Under the pieces are notes generated by a model. It had not been told where the DNA came from, made no database searches, and saw nothing but the letters and a program-made list of their open reading frames with translations. Below are positions 25,871 to 34,845 of a stretch of 64,000 nt of DNA, piece after piece (positions within the stretch are counted from its first letter, which is position 1; each line of letters begins with the position of its first letter). The position numbers were made by a program, and so were the translations under genes. This DNA is from Variovorax sp. Root318D1 (GTDB lineage: Bacteria > Pseudomonadota > Gammaproteobacteria > Burkholderiales > Burkholderiaceae_C), in contig NZ_LMCQ01000024.1 of NCBI RefSeq assembly GCF_001424835.1, forward strand, positions 150,204 to 214,203, read 5' to 3'.

Positions 25871-28261
25871 CTAGCGGAAGAACTCGAGGATGCGGTTGCG
25901 CTCTTCCGGCGGCGGCGGCGGCCCCAGCGGCACGCCCGAGAGTTCTTCCGCCGGCGGTGGCGGCGACTCGGCGTTCTCCACGCCCAGGCTCGGCACGCCG
26001 CGTCCCGGTGTGAAGTCGTCGAAGTACCACTCGCCGTCGATGTTGGCGACGCCCGGCGGCTCCGGGATCTTGCTCACCGGCACGCCCTTGAGGGCCGTCT
26101 GCATGTAGCCGATCCAGATCGGCAGGCTCAGGCTGCCGCCGGTCTCTCCGCGCACCCCCAGTTGGCGCGGCGTGTCGTAGCCGATCCACGCAATGCCGAC
26201 GTTCGTGGGCTGGAAGCCTGCAAACCAGGTGTCGAAAGAATCGTTGGTGGTACCCGTCTTGCCGAACAGGTCGTCGCGCTTGAGCGCCTGGTAGGCGCGT
26301 GCGGCGGTGCCGCCCTTCACCACGCTCTGCAGCAGCGAATCCATGATGAAGGCGTTGCGTTCGGGAATGGCGCGGCGGGTTTCGTCGAGGGCCGGCGGCT
26401 CGGTCTCGAGCAGTACCTTGTCCCGCAGGTCGGTCACGCGCGTGACGAGATACGGATTGACCTTGTAGCCGCCGTTAGCGAACACCGAATAGGCCGTAGC
26501 CATCTGCATGGGTGTGACCGAGCCGGCACCCAGCGCCATTGGCAGGTAGGCGGGGTGCTTATCCTTGTCGAAGCCGAAGCGGGTGATCCAGTCTTGCGCA
26601 TACGGTGCGCCGATGGATTGCAGCACGCGAACGGTGACCAGGTTCTTCGACTTCATCAAGGCGGTGCGCAGTGGCATCGGCCCTTCGAAGCCACCATCGA
26701 AGTTCTTCGGTTCCCAGGGCTGGCCGCCCGGCGTGCTCGGCTCGAAGAACAGTGGCGCATCGTTCACGATGGTGGCCGGTGTGAAGCCTTTTTCGAGCGC
26801 TGCCGAATAGATGAAGGGCTTGAAGCTTGACCCCGGCTGGCGCCAGGCCTGCGTGACGTGGTTGAACTTGTTCTTGCCGAAATCGAAGCCGCCCACCAGA
26901 GCCTTGATGGCGCCGGTGCGCGGGTCCATGCTGATGAACGCGCCCTCGACCTCGGGCAACTGGGTGATCTCCCAGGTGTTCTTGGGCGTCTTCGCCACCC
27001 GGATCACCGCGCCGCGGCGGATCTTGATGTTGGGCGGTGCCTTGGCCGCAAGGCCCGATTGCGCGGGACGGAGACCTTCGCCGTTGATCTGCACAGTCTC
27101 GCCGTTCGCGCGCACCGCGTTGATTTCCTTGCTGTTGGCTTCCAGCACCACGGCCGCCATCACGTCGCCGTTGTCGGGGTGTTCGGCGAGGGCATCATCC
27201 ACCGCCTCGTCGGCTTCTTTTTGATCGGTCGGCAGATCGATGAAACGCTCGGGCCCGCGATAAGGCTGGCGCCGCTCGTAGTCCATGATGCCCTTGCGAA
27301 GCGACCTGTAGGCTGCCGCCTGGTCGGCCGCGACCAGCGAGGTGTAGACCTTCATGCCGCTGGTGTAGATGCTGTCGCCGTACTGCGCGTACATCATCTG
27401 CCGCACCGTCTCGGCCACGTATTCGGCATGCAGCCGGTTCGGATCGGCGGCATCGCGCAAGTGGAGTTCTTCCTTCTTGGCCTCGGCCGCCTGCTCGGCG
27501 GTGATGAAGCCGGTCTCCTGCATGCGGTCGATCACGTAGAGCTGGCGCGCGCGGGCGCGGCGCGGATTGGCCACCGGGTTGTTGGCGCCGGGCGCCTTCG
27601 GCAGGCCGGCCAGCATGGCCGCTTCGGCCGTGGTGATGTTCTGCAGCGGCTTGCCGAAGTAGGCTTCCGAGGCGGCGGCAAAGCCGTAGGCGCGGTTGCC
27701 CAGGTAGATCTGGTTCAGGTAGATCTCGAGGATCTGGTCCTTGCTGAGTTGCTGCTCGAGCCGCAGCGCCAGCAAGATCTCATAGGTCTTGCGGCTCAGC
27801 GTGCGCTCCGAGCTGAGGTACACATTGCGCGCCACCTGCATCGTGATGGTCGAGGCGCCCTGCTTCCGGCCGCCCTTCAGGCTGGCAACCGCCGCGCGCA
27901 CGAAGCCCTTGTAATCGACGCCGCCATGGTCGTAGAAGCGCGCGTCTTCCACGGCCAGCACGGCGTCCTTCATGACCTTGGGAATGCTGGCGAAAGGCGT
28001 GAGGGTGCGGCGCTCTTCGCCGAACTCGCCAATGAGCGTGCCTTCGACCGAATACACGCGCAGCGGCAGCTTGGGCCGGTAGTCGGCCAGTTCGGAGATG
28101 TCGGGCAGGCGCGGATAAATGGCAGCCACCGCCACGACGGCGGCCACCGCCAGCACCACCGCGCCGGAGCCGAGCACGATGGCGCTCCAACGTGCAATGC
28201 GGCGCAGCCGTATCGATCGCTCGGAGCGCGCCGGGTCGGCGGAAGGAGAGGAATCGTCCAT
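25871..28261 (-). CDS. mrcA: Penicillin-binding protein 1A (bifunctional transglycosylase/transpeptidase)
   Basis: A 796-residue class A PBP. After a TM anchor (about 26-48) comes the GT51 glycosyltransferase with VLAVEDARFYDHGGVD (catalytic Glu) and KQGASTITMQVARN. A middle OB-like insertion follows, then the transpeptidase with SSFKPF (SxxK, acylated Ser), SKN and KTGTT motifs. It polymerises and cross-links peptidoglycan. The Pro-rich C-terminus is typical of betaproteobacterial PBP1A. It starts 38 bp after creD in the same direction, so it may share the CreB-controlled promoter. Confidence 0.95.
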   Translation of the reverse strand: MDDSSPSADPARSERSIRLRRIARWSAIVLGSGAVVLAVAAVVAVAAIYPRLPDISELADYRPKLPLRVYSVEGTLIGEFGEERRTLTPFASIPKVMKDAVLAVEDARFYDHGGVDYKGFVRAAVASLKGGRKQGASTITMQVARNVYLSSERTLSRKTYEILLALRLEQQLSKDQILEIYLNQIYLGNRAYGFAAASEAYFGKPLQNITTAEAAMLAGLPKAPGANNPVANPRRARARQLYVIDRMQETGFITAEQAAEAKKEELHLRDAADPNRLHAEYVAETVRQMMYAQYGDSIYTSGMKVYTSLVAADQAAAYRSLRKGIMDYERRQPYRGPERFIDLPTDQKEADEAVDDALAEHPDNGDVMAAVVLEANSKEINAVRANGETVQINGEGLRPAQSGLAAKAPPNIKIRRGAVIRVAKTPKNTWEITQLPEVEGAFISMDPRTGAIKALVGGFDFGKNKFNHVTQAWRQPGSSFKPFIYSAALEKGFTPATIVNDAPLFFEPSTPGGQPWEPKNFDGGFEGPMPLRTALMKSKNLVTVRVLQSIGAPYAQDWITRFGFDKDKHPAYLPMALGAGSVTPMQMATAYSVFANGGYKVNPYLVTRVTDLRDKVLLETEPPALDETRRAIPERNAFIMDSLLQSVVKGGTAARAYQALKRDDLFGKTGTTNDSFDTWFAGFQPTNVGIAWIGYDTPRQLGVRGETGGSLSLPIWIGYMQTALKGVPVSKIPEPPGVANIDGEWYFDDFTPGRGVPSLGVENAESPPPPAEELSGVPLGPPPPPEERNRILEFFR

Positions 28262-28299
28262 GGAAATCAGTAAGTAGAAAAAACAGTCGGTAGCTTCGG

Positions 28300-29775
28300 T
28301 TACACGGACGGAGCCACTTCAGGTGAGACCGGCTCGGGCATTCGGGGGTTCCCGGCCGACAGCGCATACCAGTCGACCTTGCGCGTGGCGAGCATCAATA
28401 CCGTCAGCATGCCGAATGTCAGCAGGGCACCGAGTAGGAGGGCGTTGCTTTCCGATGCCAGCAGGCCGTAGAGCGCGCCATAGAGTACCGCGACAAAGGC
28501 CCCAAATCCGGCGCCGCGTTTCCAGCTTTGCAAGACAGCGCTGAAGTAGATGCCGAGCAGCAGCACGCTTGCTGAGGCCGCGCTCGCATACGCCAGCCAG
28601 AAAGCCAGCTTCTCGGACAAGGCCAGCAGCAGCAAAAAGAACAGCGCAATCGACAGGCCGACCAGCCCGTATTGCACCGGATGCATGCGCTGCCTGCGGA
28701 ACAGCTCGAACATGAAGGCCGCCATGATCACCAGGCCGATGAAAAGCGCACCGTACTTGCCGGCGCGCGTGCTCATCGAATACACGTTGATCGGCTGGGC
28801 GAGCGATACGTCGAAGGTCTGCAGCGGGCCGAGGTTGCGCGGGCCCGTCGCAACGGCGGCTGCTGCCGTGGCTGCGGCACTCGTTTCGCCCCGCTCCGAC
28901 AGTCCGGCGCGCACCTGTTCGCGTGCAGATGTCACGAGCGAAGACACGCGCCAATGTGCATCGAAGCCCTGCGGCGTCACCTCGCGCTGCGTGGCGAGAA
29001 AGCGGCCGCCGAAGCTCGGATGCGCCCACGGCGAGCTCAGATGGGCGGTGGTCTCTTCGGCAATCGGCACCATCGAGAGCGTGTCTTGTCCCACGAGGCC
29101 GAGCTTCATCTCGAAGGGCAGCGGTGTCTTCGACTCCCATGCGGCGAGTGCGGTGCCGGTGAGCGGCGCGTGGATGGCATCGGCCAGCCAGCTGCTGTCC
29201 GCCAGGCCGGGCACGCGCTGCTTGAAACGCAAAGGCTCACCGTTGATGGCGATGGTGGGCGAACCGTCGAGCCCGCGCAAATCGCTTACGTAGAAGACGA
29301 CGAAAGGGGCCTTGAACTCGATGCGGGAATCGGTTTCGCTGTGCGCCACGGACTTGGGGTCGAAGGCGGGAAACCCGCCGTCGAGCGTGGCGTTGAGCGT
29401 GTAGAAGGGAATCTTGAAGATGCCCCGGTAGCGCTCGTGCGGCGCCATCGAACCTTCGGTGTGCAGCTTGTCGGGAAACACCGCGTGGGCCATTTCCTTG
29501 CTGCGCGCCTCCTGGCCGATCACCTTGCCCTGGGCATTGCGCAACGGCTCCATCCAGCGTTCCACATACGGCACCAGCAAGAGCGGGCCCACCACGGTCT
29601 GCCCGCTCGCGTAGGTGGCGGCAAGCTCTTCGGCCGCTTCCCGCTGGCTGCGGCCGCGTTCGCGGTTGATCGAGTTGATCTCGGCCAATGGAATGCACAG
29701 CAGGAGCGTGAGCATGAGCAGGCCGGCGACCTTGACCAGCATCGAACTCTGCAAGGCCTTGAACAACTGAAACAT
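28300..29775 (-). CDS. creD: Inner-membrane protein CreD
   Basis: A 491-residue inner-membrane protein of the CreD family. It has an N-terminal TM (15-33) followed by PLAEINSINRERGRSQREAAEELAATYA, the family signature, a long periplasmic region (including VVGPLLLVPYVERW) and five or six C-terminal TM helices from about residue 345. CreD is the main CreB-activated gene in enterobacteria and affects envelope and beta-lactam phenotypes. The CreB tag at 29857-29872 is 82 bp upstream of its ATG. Confidence 0.95.
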   Translation of the reverse strand: MFQLFKALQSSMLVKVAGLLMLTLLLCIPLAEINSINRERGRSQREAAEELAATYASGQTVVGPLLLVPYVERWMEPLRNAQGKVIGQEARSKEMAHAVFPDKLHTEGSMAPHERYRGIFKIPFYTLNATLDGGFPAFDPKSVAHSETDSRIEFKAPFVVFYVSDLRGLDGSPTIAINGEPLRFKQRVPGLADSSWLADAIHAPLTGTALAAWESKTPLPFEMKLGLVGQDTLSMVPIAEETTAHLSSPWAHPSFGGRFLATQREVTPQGFDAHWRVSSLVTSAREQVRAGLSERGETSAAATAAAAVATGPRNLGPLQTFDVSLAQPINVYSMSTRAGKYGALFIGLVIMAAFMFELFRRQRMHPVQYGLVGLSIALFFLLLLALSEKLAFWLAYASAASASVLLLGIYFSAVLQSWKRGAGFGAFVAVLYGALYGLLASESNALLLGALLTFGMLTVLMLATRKVDWYALSAGNPRMPEPVSPEVAPSV

Positions 29776-29856
29776 GTTTTCTTCTCCACTTCGATAACGA
29801 AGCGGCGATGCTCGCCGCGCGATCCGAAGGGCGTGTGAAGCGTGGCGGCGGCGGAC

Positions 29857-29872
29857 TTCACACAGGCTTCAC
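29857..29872 (+). promoter_or_regulatory. CreB binding tag (cre tag)
   Basis: TTCACACAGGCTTCAC is an exact match to the CreB direct-repeat tag TTCAC-N6-TTCAC. It lies in the 207 bp divergent region between creD (left) and the VIT/exosortase operon (right), 82 bp from the creD start and 111 bp from the VIT gene start. A single inverted half-site GTGAA is at 29835-29839. Confidence 0.85.
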
Positions 29873-29982
29873 ACAAGGCTGCGTCCGGCGGACGGACTTC
29901 AAGCAGCCTTCCAATTTCCTTCTCGCGCGGTGTCGACAGTTGCGGCTGTGCAAGTTCGCACGGAAACCGACACCACACCGCC

Positions 29983-32064
29983 ATGGATGCCCACACCACC
30001 TCTCGTCCCGGCCGCTGGCTCTGGCTCGCCACCGTGAGCCTGGCCACGGCGGGCTTCGTCGCACTCAGCCTTAACCCCGTGCATGCGCAGGAAGCGCCCG
30101 GCCCGCGGTTGAAGACCGAGAGCCCCTACTTCTTCGTGAAAAGCGACGACCCCTCGGTCGACCGGCTGCCGCTCAAGGGAACCGAGGTGGCGGTGAAGAT
30201 CTCGGGCGTCATTGCCGACGTGACCGTCACGCAGACCTACCGCAACGAGGGCCAGCGAGCGATCGAAGCGAAGTATGTTTTTCCGGGTTCGACCAAGGCC
30301 GCGGTCAGCGGCCTCAACGTGCGTTTGGCCGACCGTTTGATTACCGCGCAGATCCGCGAGAAGCAGCAGGCGCAGATCGAATACGACACCGCCAAGAAAG
30401 AAGGCAAGACCGCCGCGCTGCTCGAGCAGCACCTGCCCAACGTGTTCCAGATGAACGTCGCCAACATCCTCCCCGGGGACGACGTGAGGGTGGAACTGCG
30501 CTACTCCGAGCTCCTGGTGCCGCAGTCGGGCAACTACGCGTTCGTGTTTCCCACCGTGGTGGGCCCGCGCTACAACAGCCCGCAGTCGGAAAACGCCCAG
30601 GCCAAGTGGGTGGCCCAGCCCACGCTTCGCGAAGGCGTGGCGCCCGGCACGAGCTTCAGGCTCAAGGCCAGCATCGATACGCCCATGGGCCTGAAGGAGG
30701 TGCGCTCGAGCACCCACGCCATCGACGTGAAGAAGAGCGATGAAGACCGGCATGCCGACGTGGTGCTGACGGCCGACGGCCGCCCCGCCGACAACCGCGA
30801 CTTCGTGCTCGACTATCGCCTTGCTGGCGAAAAGATCGAATCGGGCCTGATGCTCTACAAGAGCCAAGGGCAGAACGCCGACGGAAGCGCCGAGAACTTC
30901 TTTCTTGCAATGATCGAACCGCCCAAGGCCGTGGCGGCCAGCGCCATTTCGCCGCGCGATTACATCTTCGTGGTCGACATCTCGGGTTCGATGCACGGCT
31001 TTCCGCTCGACACTGCCAAGACGGTGCTCGAGCGTCTGATCGGCGGGCTGCGCCCGAGCGATACCTTCAATGTGCTGTTGTTCTCGGGCAGCAACAAGAT
31101 GCTCTCTCCCCAATCGGTACCCGCCACGCGCGCCAACATCGAGCAGGCACTCGCCACCATCCAGAACTACGGCGGCAGCGGCAGCACCGAGCTGATTCCC
31201 GCGCTCAAGCGTGTCTATGCGGAGCCGAAGCAAGACAACGTCTCGCGCACCGTGGTGCTGGTGACGGACGGCTACGTGAGCGTGGAGCGCGAGGCTTTTG
31301 AACTGGTGCGCAAGAACCTCTCGAAAGCCAACGTGTTCGCCTTCGGCATCGGCTCCTCGGTGAACCGCAGCCTGATGGAAGGCATTGCGCGCGCCGGCAT
31401 GGGCGAGCCCTTCATCATCACCGACCCGATTCAGGCACCGGAGCAGGCCGCGCGCTTCCGCCGCATGGTGGAGTCGCCGGTGCTCACCAACGTAAAGGTC
31501 ACTTTCGGCGGCCTCGACGTGTACGACGTGGAGCCGCAAGCCCTGCCCGACGTGCTGGGCGAACGCCCGGTGATCGTGTTCGGCAAGTGGCGCGCCGATG
31601 CCGAAGGCAAGGCCCGCGGCCGGGTGATCGTCGAAGGCCAGGGCGCCAATGGCCCGTACCGCCAGGAGCTGCGCATCGATCCGCAGATGCGCCAGGACAC
31701 CGTCGCGCTGCGCACGCTGTGGGCGCGCCACCGCATCCAGAGCCTGAGCGACCAGGAGACGCTTGAGGGCGGCAGCGCCTTCAAGGAACGCATCACCGAA
31801 CTCGGCCTGAAGTACAGCCTGCTGACGCAGTACACCAGCTTCATTGCCGTGGACAAGGTGGTGCGCAACCTCGCGCCGCAGAACAGCGTGGGCGTGAACC
31901 AGCCGTTGCCCTTGCCGCAGGGCGTGAGCGAACTCGCACTCGGCGCCGAGGTGCCGAGCACGCCGGAACCCGAAACGCTGGGCGCGATTGCCGTCGTGCT
32001 GTCGATGCTCGCCATGCTGCGCCGCCGGGCGCGCCGCAACGATCCGCGCCGCTACACGGCCTGA
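29983..32064 (+). CDS. VIT and VWA domain protein with PEP-CTERM sorting signal
   Basis: A 693-residue secreted protein. Residues 1-36 are a signal peptide (cleavage after VHAQ), a VIT domain follows (about 50-185, with TQTYRNEGQRAIEAKYVFPG), then a VWA domain with an intact MIDAS DxSxS at Asp332/Ser334/Ser336. The C-terminus has Pro-Glu-Pro at residues 661-663, a hydrophobic helix and an Arg cluster, the tripartite PEP-CTERM exosortase signal. The exosortase gene follows 25 bp downstream. The start is ATG 29983; the upstream in-frame GTG would leave no signal peptide. It probably acts in adhesion or envelope structure. Confidence 0.93.
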   Translation: MDAHTTSRPGRWLWLATVSLATAGFVALSLNPVHAQEAPGPRLKTESPYFFVKSDDPSVDRLPLKGTEVAVKISGVIADVTVTQTYRNEGQRAIEAKYVFPGSTKAAVSGLNVRLADRLITAQIREKQQAQIEYDTAKKEGKTAALLEQHLPNVFQMNVANILPGDDVRVELRYSELLVPQSGNYAFVFPTVVGPRYNSPQSENAQAKWVAQPTLREGVAPGTSFRLKASIDTPMGLKEVRSSTHAIDVKKSDEDRHADVVLTADGRPADNRDFVLDYRLAGEKIESGLMLYKSQGQNADGSAENFFLAMIEPPKAVAASAISPRDYIFVVDISGSMHGFPLDTAKTVLERLIGGLRPSDTFNVLLFSGSNKMLSPQSVPATRANIEQALATIQNYGGSGSTELIPALKRVYAEPKQDNVSRTVVLVTDGYVSVEREAFELVRKNLSKANVFAFGIGSSVNRSLMEGIARAGMGEPFIITDPIQAPEQAARFRRMVESPVLTNVKVTFGGLDVYDVEPQALPDVLGERPVIVFGKWRADAEGKARGRVIVEGQGANGPYRQELRIDPQMRQDTVALRTLWARHRIQSLSDQETLEGGSAFKERITELGLKYSLLTQYTSFIAVDKVVRNLAPQNSVGVNQPLPLPQGVSELALGAEVPSTPEPETLGAIAVVLSMLAMLRRRARRNDPRRYTA

Positions 32065-32089
32065 GCGCGAAAAGAAAAGGAAAAGAAAA

Positions 32090-33019
32090 ATGTCTCTGGC
32101 CGCACTCGCCCACCAGCATCCGCGCATTGTGGATTGGGGCATTCGCATCGACCGCGCACCGGCCGCCGGCTGGCTCGCGCTGCAGTTTGCCGCGCTGGCG
32201 CCAACCTGGGCCTGGATGGTCCAGCGCATGCGCGACGGCTCCGACGATCCGCTGGGCCTGTTGGCGCTTGCCGCCTTGGCCGCGCTGGCATGGCAATGCC
32301 GGCGCGAACTGCGCGCCGCGCCGCGGCTCGGCTGGCTGGCATTGGCGGCGGCCAGCACCTTGCTGGCTACGCTGCTGCGCACGGGGCTTGGCGCATTGCC
32401 CGCCCTGCCCCCGCTTGCGGCCGGCCTGGTGGCGGTGCTGGCGCTGGCCTGCGGCTTGCTCGCCTTCCTGCCGCGGCGCGTGGCCGCGCTGCCGGTCACG
32501 GGGCTTGCGGTGCTGGCTTTGCCGCTGTTGTCGTCGCTGCAGTTCTATGCGGGCTATCCGCTGCGCGTGGTCACGGCCGAGGCGAGCCGCTGGCTGCTGG
32601 CACCGGGCTTCAGCGTGGCGCGCGAGGGCAGCAGCCTCTGGGTCGACGGCCGGCTGGTGATCGTCGATGCGCCGTGCTCGGGCGTGCAAATGGTGTGGCT
32701 CGGCTACTTCACCGCGTGCGCTGTGGCGCTCTGGGCGCGCCAGGACGACCGAGGCTTTCTGCGCCGGTTGCCGATGGTCGGCCTGCTGGTGCTGACAGGC
32801 AACATCCTGCGCAACAGCGTGCTGATTGCCTTCGAAGGCGCGGGCCATCCGCTGGCGCCATGGGCGCACAACACGCTCGGGCTGGTGGTCTTGGCTGCCG
32901 TGTGTGGTGGCATCGCCCGGCTGATGGTGCCGAAACGCACTTCTGTCGAACTTGCCGGCCAACCCATTCCCGGAATGATCACTACGCACGGAGCCCGGCA
33001 TGTCGACACGGTTCTTTGA
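32090..33019 (+). CDS. Exosortase (probably the XrtQ type)
   Basis: A 309-residue polytopic membrane protease/transpeptidase. The family triad is visible: Cys196 in DAPCSGVQMVWLG, Arg241 in GNILRNSVLI, His260 in WAHNTLGLVV. It should cleave the PEP-CTERM tail of the VIT protein just upstream, which is probably its dedicated substrate. From memory this pairing matches the family called exosortase Q, but I could not confirm the subtype. An AAGG-rich ribosome site precedes ATG 32090. It overlaps the next gene by 20 bases. Confidence 0.92.
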   Translation: MSLAALAHQHPRIVDWGIRIDRAPAAGWLALQFAALAPTWAWMVQRMRDGSDDPLGLLALAALAALAWQCRRELRAAPRLGWLALAAASTLLATLLRTGLGALPALPPLAAGLVAVLALACGLLAFLPRRVAALPVTGLAVLALPLLSSLQFYAGYPLRVVTAEASRWLLAPGFSVAREGSSLWVDGRLVIVDAPCSGVQMVWLGYFTACAVALWARQDDRGFLRRLPMVGLLVLTGNILRNSVLIAFEGAGHPLAPWAHNTLGLVVLAAVCGGIARLMVPKRTSVELAGQPIPGMITTHGARHVDTVL

Positions 33020-33569
33020 AAACTTTTTCGCTAACCACTTCATCAACCGTATCGGCCATAAGACGGCCTTTGCGCTGGCGATGCTGCTGTGCCTGCTGTG
33101 GTCGACCGCCGCCGCGCTGCGCGCGCCGCAAGAGCCCCTGGCGGCCGCGGCATCGCATGAATGGCCGCGCGAATGGGACGGTGTTCCGCTGCGGCCGATG
33201 GCGCTTGGCGATGTCGAGCAGCGCTTTGCCAACCGCTTTCCGGGCGCTATCGGCCGCATGACCGATGGCACGCAGATGATCGTGATGCGCGCGGTGAACA
33301 CCCCGACGCGCATGCTTCATCCGGCGGCCGATTGCTACCGCGCGCTCGGCTATCGCATCGAGCAGGCGCGCTTGGAACGCGATGCGCAGGAGCGACTGTG
33401 GCGCTGTTTTGTTGCGCAATTGCACGGTGCGCAAAAGTTCCGCGTCTGCGAGCGCATCGTCGATGCCGAAGGCGCTGCTTTCACCGACACTTCAGCCTGG
33501 TACTGGGCGGCAGCCAGCGGGCAGTCGCGCGGTCCGTGGCAAGCCGTCACAGTGGCGAGACCCTTGTGA
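33000..33569 (+). CDS. EpsI-like exosortase-associated protein
   Basis: A 189-residue protein with one N-terminal TM helix (about 22-40) and a periplasmic domain. The block MLHPAADCYRALGYRIEQ resembles the HpPevCY..GW segment of EpsI/DUF3485 proteins that accompany exosortases, and FTDTSAWYWAAASG resembles the later part. Similarity is distant, so this is inferred from motif plus context. Its start overlaps the exosortase end; the next gene begins 8 bp after its stop. Confidence 0.7.
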   Translation: MSTRFFENFFANHFINRIGHKTAFALAMLLCLLWSTAAALRAPQEPLAAAASHEWPREWDGVPLRPMALGDVEQRFANRFPGAIGRMTDGTQMIVMRAVNTPTRMLHPAADCYRALGYRIEQARLERDAQERLWRCFVAQLHGAQKFRVCERIVDAEGAAFTDTSAWYWAAASGQSRGPWQAVTVARPL

Positions 33570-33576
33570 GAGTTGT

Positions 33577-34845
33577 GTGAACAAGATTCTGAGATTCGTG
33601 ATCTATGCGCTGTCTGCCCTGGTGGTGACAGTCTGTGTGGCTGTCTTCCTGATAGTCAAGTTCGCGCTTGCGCCCGCGGCGGGGGAGTGGAGCACCAGTG
33701 TCAAGGCCGGACCCCTGAGCTTCCAGATCGGCGTGCCCACGGCAGTGCGCCTGGCGACCTCTTCATGGCTTGCACCGCGGCTGGACGGCCACGCTCTCGA
33801 CACACGCATCGGCACGATACGTTTTGCCTGGAAGGACGCGGAGGGCCTGCTCGAGATGCGCTGCGCACCCTGCAGCATGGAGGTCCCGGCGCTTGGCACG
33901 CAGCCAATCCAGGTCGAGGGCCTGATCGCCACTGTGCGGCGCGACGGCAACACGCTGGCCGGCACGATCGCAGCCACGCCTCGCAATGCCGATGCCGCCG
34001 CTGTGATCCAGGGCCCATGGGAAGGGCGCCTCGTGCCCAAGGGTCTGCACCTCAGCGCCGACATCAAGGATGCGCCCATTGCCCGCTGGTATTCGGTGCT
34101 CGTGCCCAATCTGCCCGAACTGCAGCGCGCGCGCATCGGCGGCACGCTGGCGCTGCGCGCGCAGGTCGCTCTGCCCGAAGGCACTTTCGTCGTGGTGCCC
34201 ACCGTGAGCCAGTTCACTGTCGAAGGGCTGGGCACCGAAGCCATGCTCGGTGCGCGCACCAGCTGCGGAGCGCCGTCAAAGCTCGCCAACGACAGCTGGC
34301 TGGCGCGGGCCGTCATCGCGGCCGAGGACCAGCGCTTTTTCACGCATGCCGGCTACGACCTGACCGAGATCGTCGCGTCGATCGACAACAACCAGAAGGA
34401 CGGCCAGCACAAGCGCGGTGCCAGCACGCTGACGCAGCAGCTGGCCAAGATGCTGGTGACAGGCAGCGACCGCACCGCCGAACGCAAGCTGCGCGAATTG
34501 CTCTATGCGGTCGAAATGGAACAGACCCTGGGCAAGGCGCGCATCCTGCAGCTCTACCTCGACAACGCACCCTGGGGCGGCCACCTGTGCGGCGCCGAAG
34601 CCGCCGCGCGTCGCTACTTCAAGCGCCCGGCGCGCAACCTGGAACCCGCGCAGGCCGTGTGGCTTGCGGCCATGCTGCACAAGCCGCAGGCGGTGCTCGA
34701 ACAATGGCGGCGCGACGGCCGCATCGACCCGGATCGCACCAAGTGGGTGGCCGAGGGCGTGCGCGGCATCAGCCGCAACCAGCGCGAGGCGTTGCTCAAG
34801 AGCGTGGCGGCGGCCCGGTTCGCCGCGCCGGAGGCAGCACCATGA
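33577..34845 (+). CDS. Peptidoglycan glycosyltransferase (GT51) with long AsmA-like N-terminal region
   Basis: A 422-residue protein starting at GTG 33577. A TM anchor (about 5-30) is followed by some 200 residues of beta-rich sequence reminiscent of AsmA-type repeats, then a GT51 domain with AVIAAEDQRFFTHAGYD (catalytic Glu250), KRGASTLTQQLAKMLV and a family-typical end. No transpeptidase domain is present. Monofunctional MtgA is about 240 residues, so the extra N-terminal region is unusual. It should polymerise lipid II. Third gene after the VIT protein in a tight operon. Confidence 0.88.
   Translation: MNKILRFVIYALSALVVTVCVAVFLIVKFALAPAAGEWSTSVKAGPLSFQIGVPTAVRLATSSWLAPRLDGHALDTRIGTIRFAWKDAEGLLEMRCAPCSMEVPALGTQPIQVEGLIATVRRDGNTLAGTIAATPRNADAAAVIQGPWEGRLVPKGLHLSADIKDAPIARWYSVLVPNLPELQRARIGGTLALRAQVALPEGTFVVVPTVSQFTVEGLGTEAMLGARTSCGAPSKLANDSWLARAVIAAEDQRFFTHAGYDLTEIVASIDNNQKDGQHKRGASTLTQQLAKMLVTGSDRTAERKLRELLYAVEMEQTLGKARILQLYLDNAPWGGHLCGAEAAARRYFKRPARNLEPAQAVWLAAMLHKPQAVLEQWRRDGRIDPDRTKWVAEGVRGISRNQREALLKSVAAARFAAPEAAP

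Noticed and set aside
29899..32499. Very long open frame opposite the VIT/exosortase genes
   Set aside because: It is a GC-rich antisense shadow: the plus strand encodes recognisable domains, while this frame gives His/Arg/Ala-rich nonsense.
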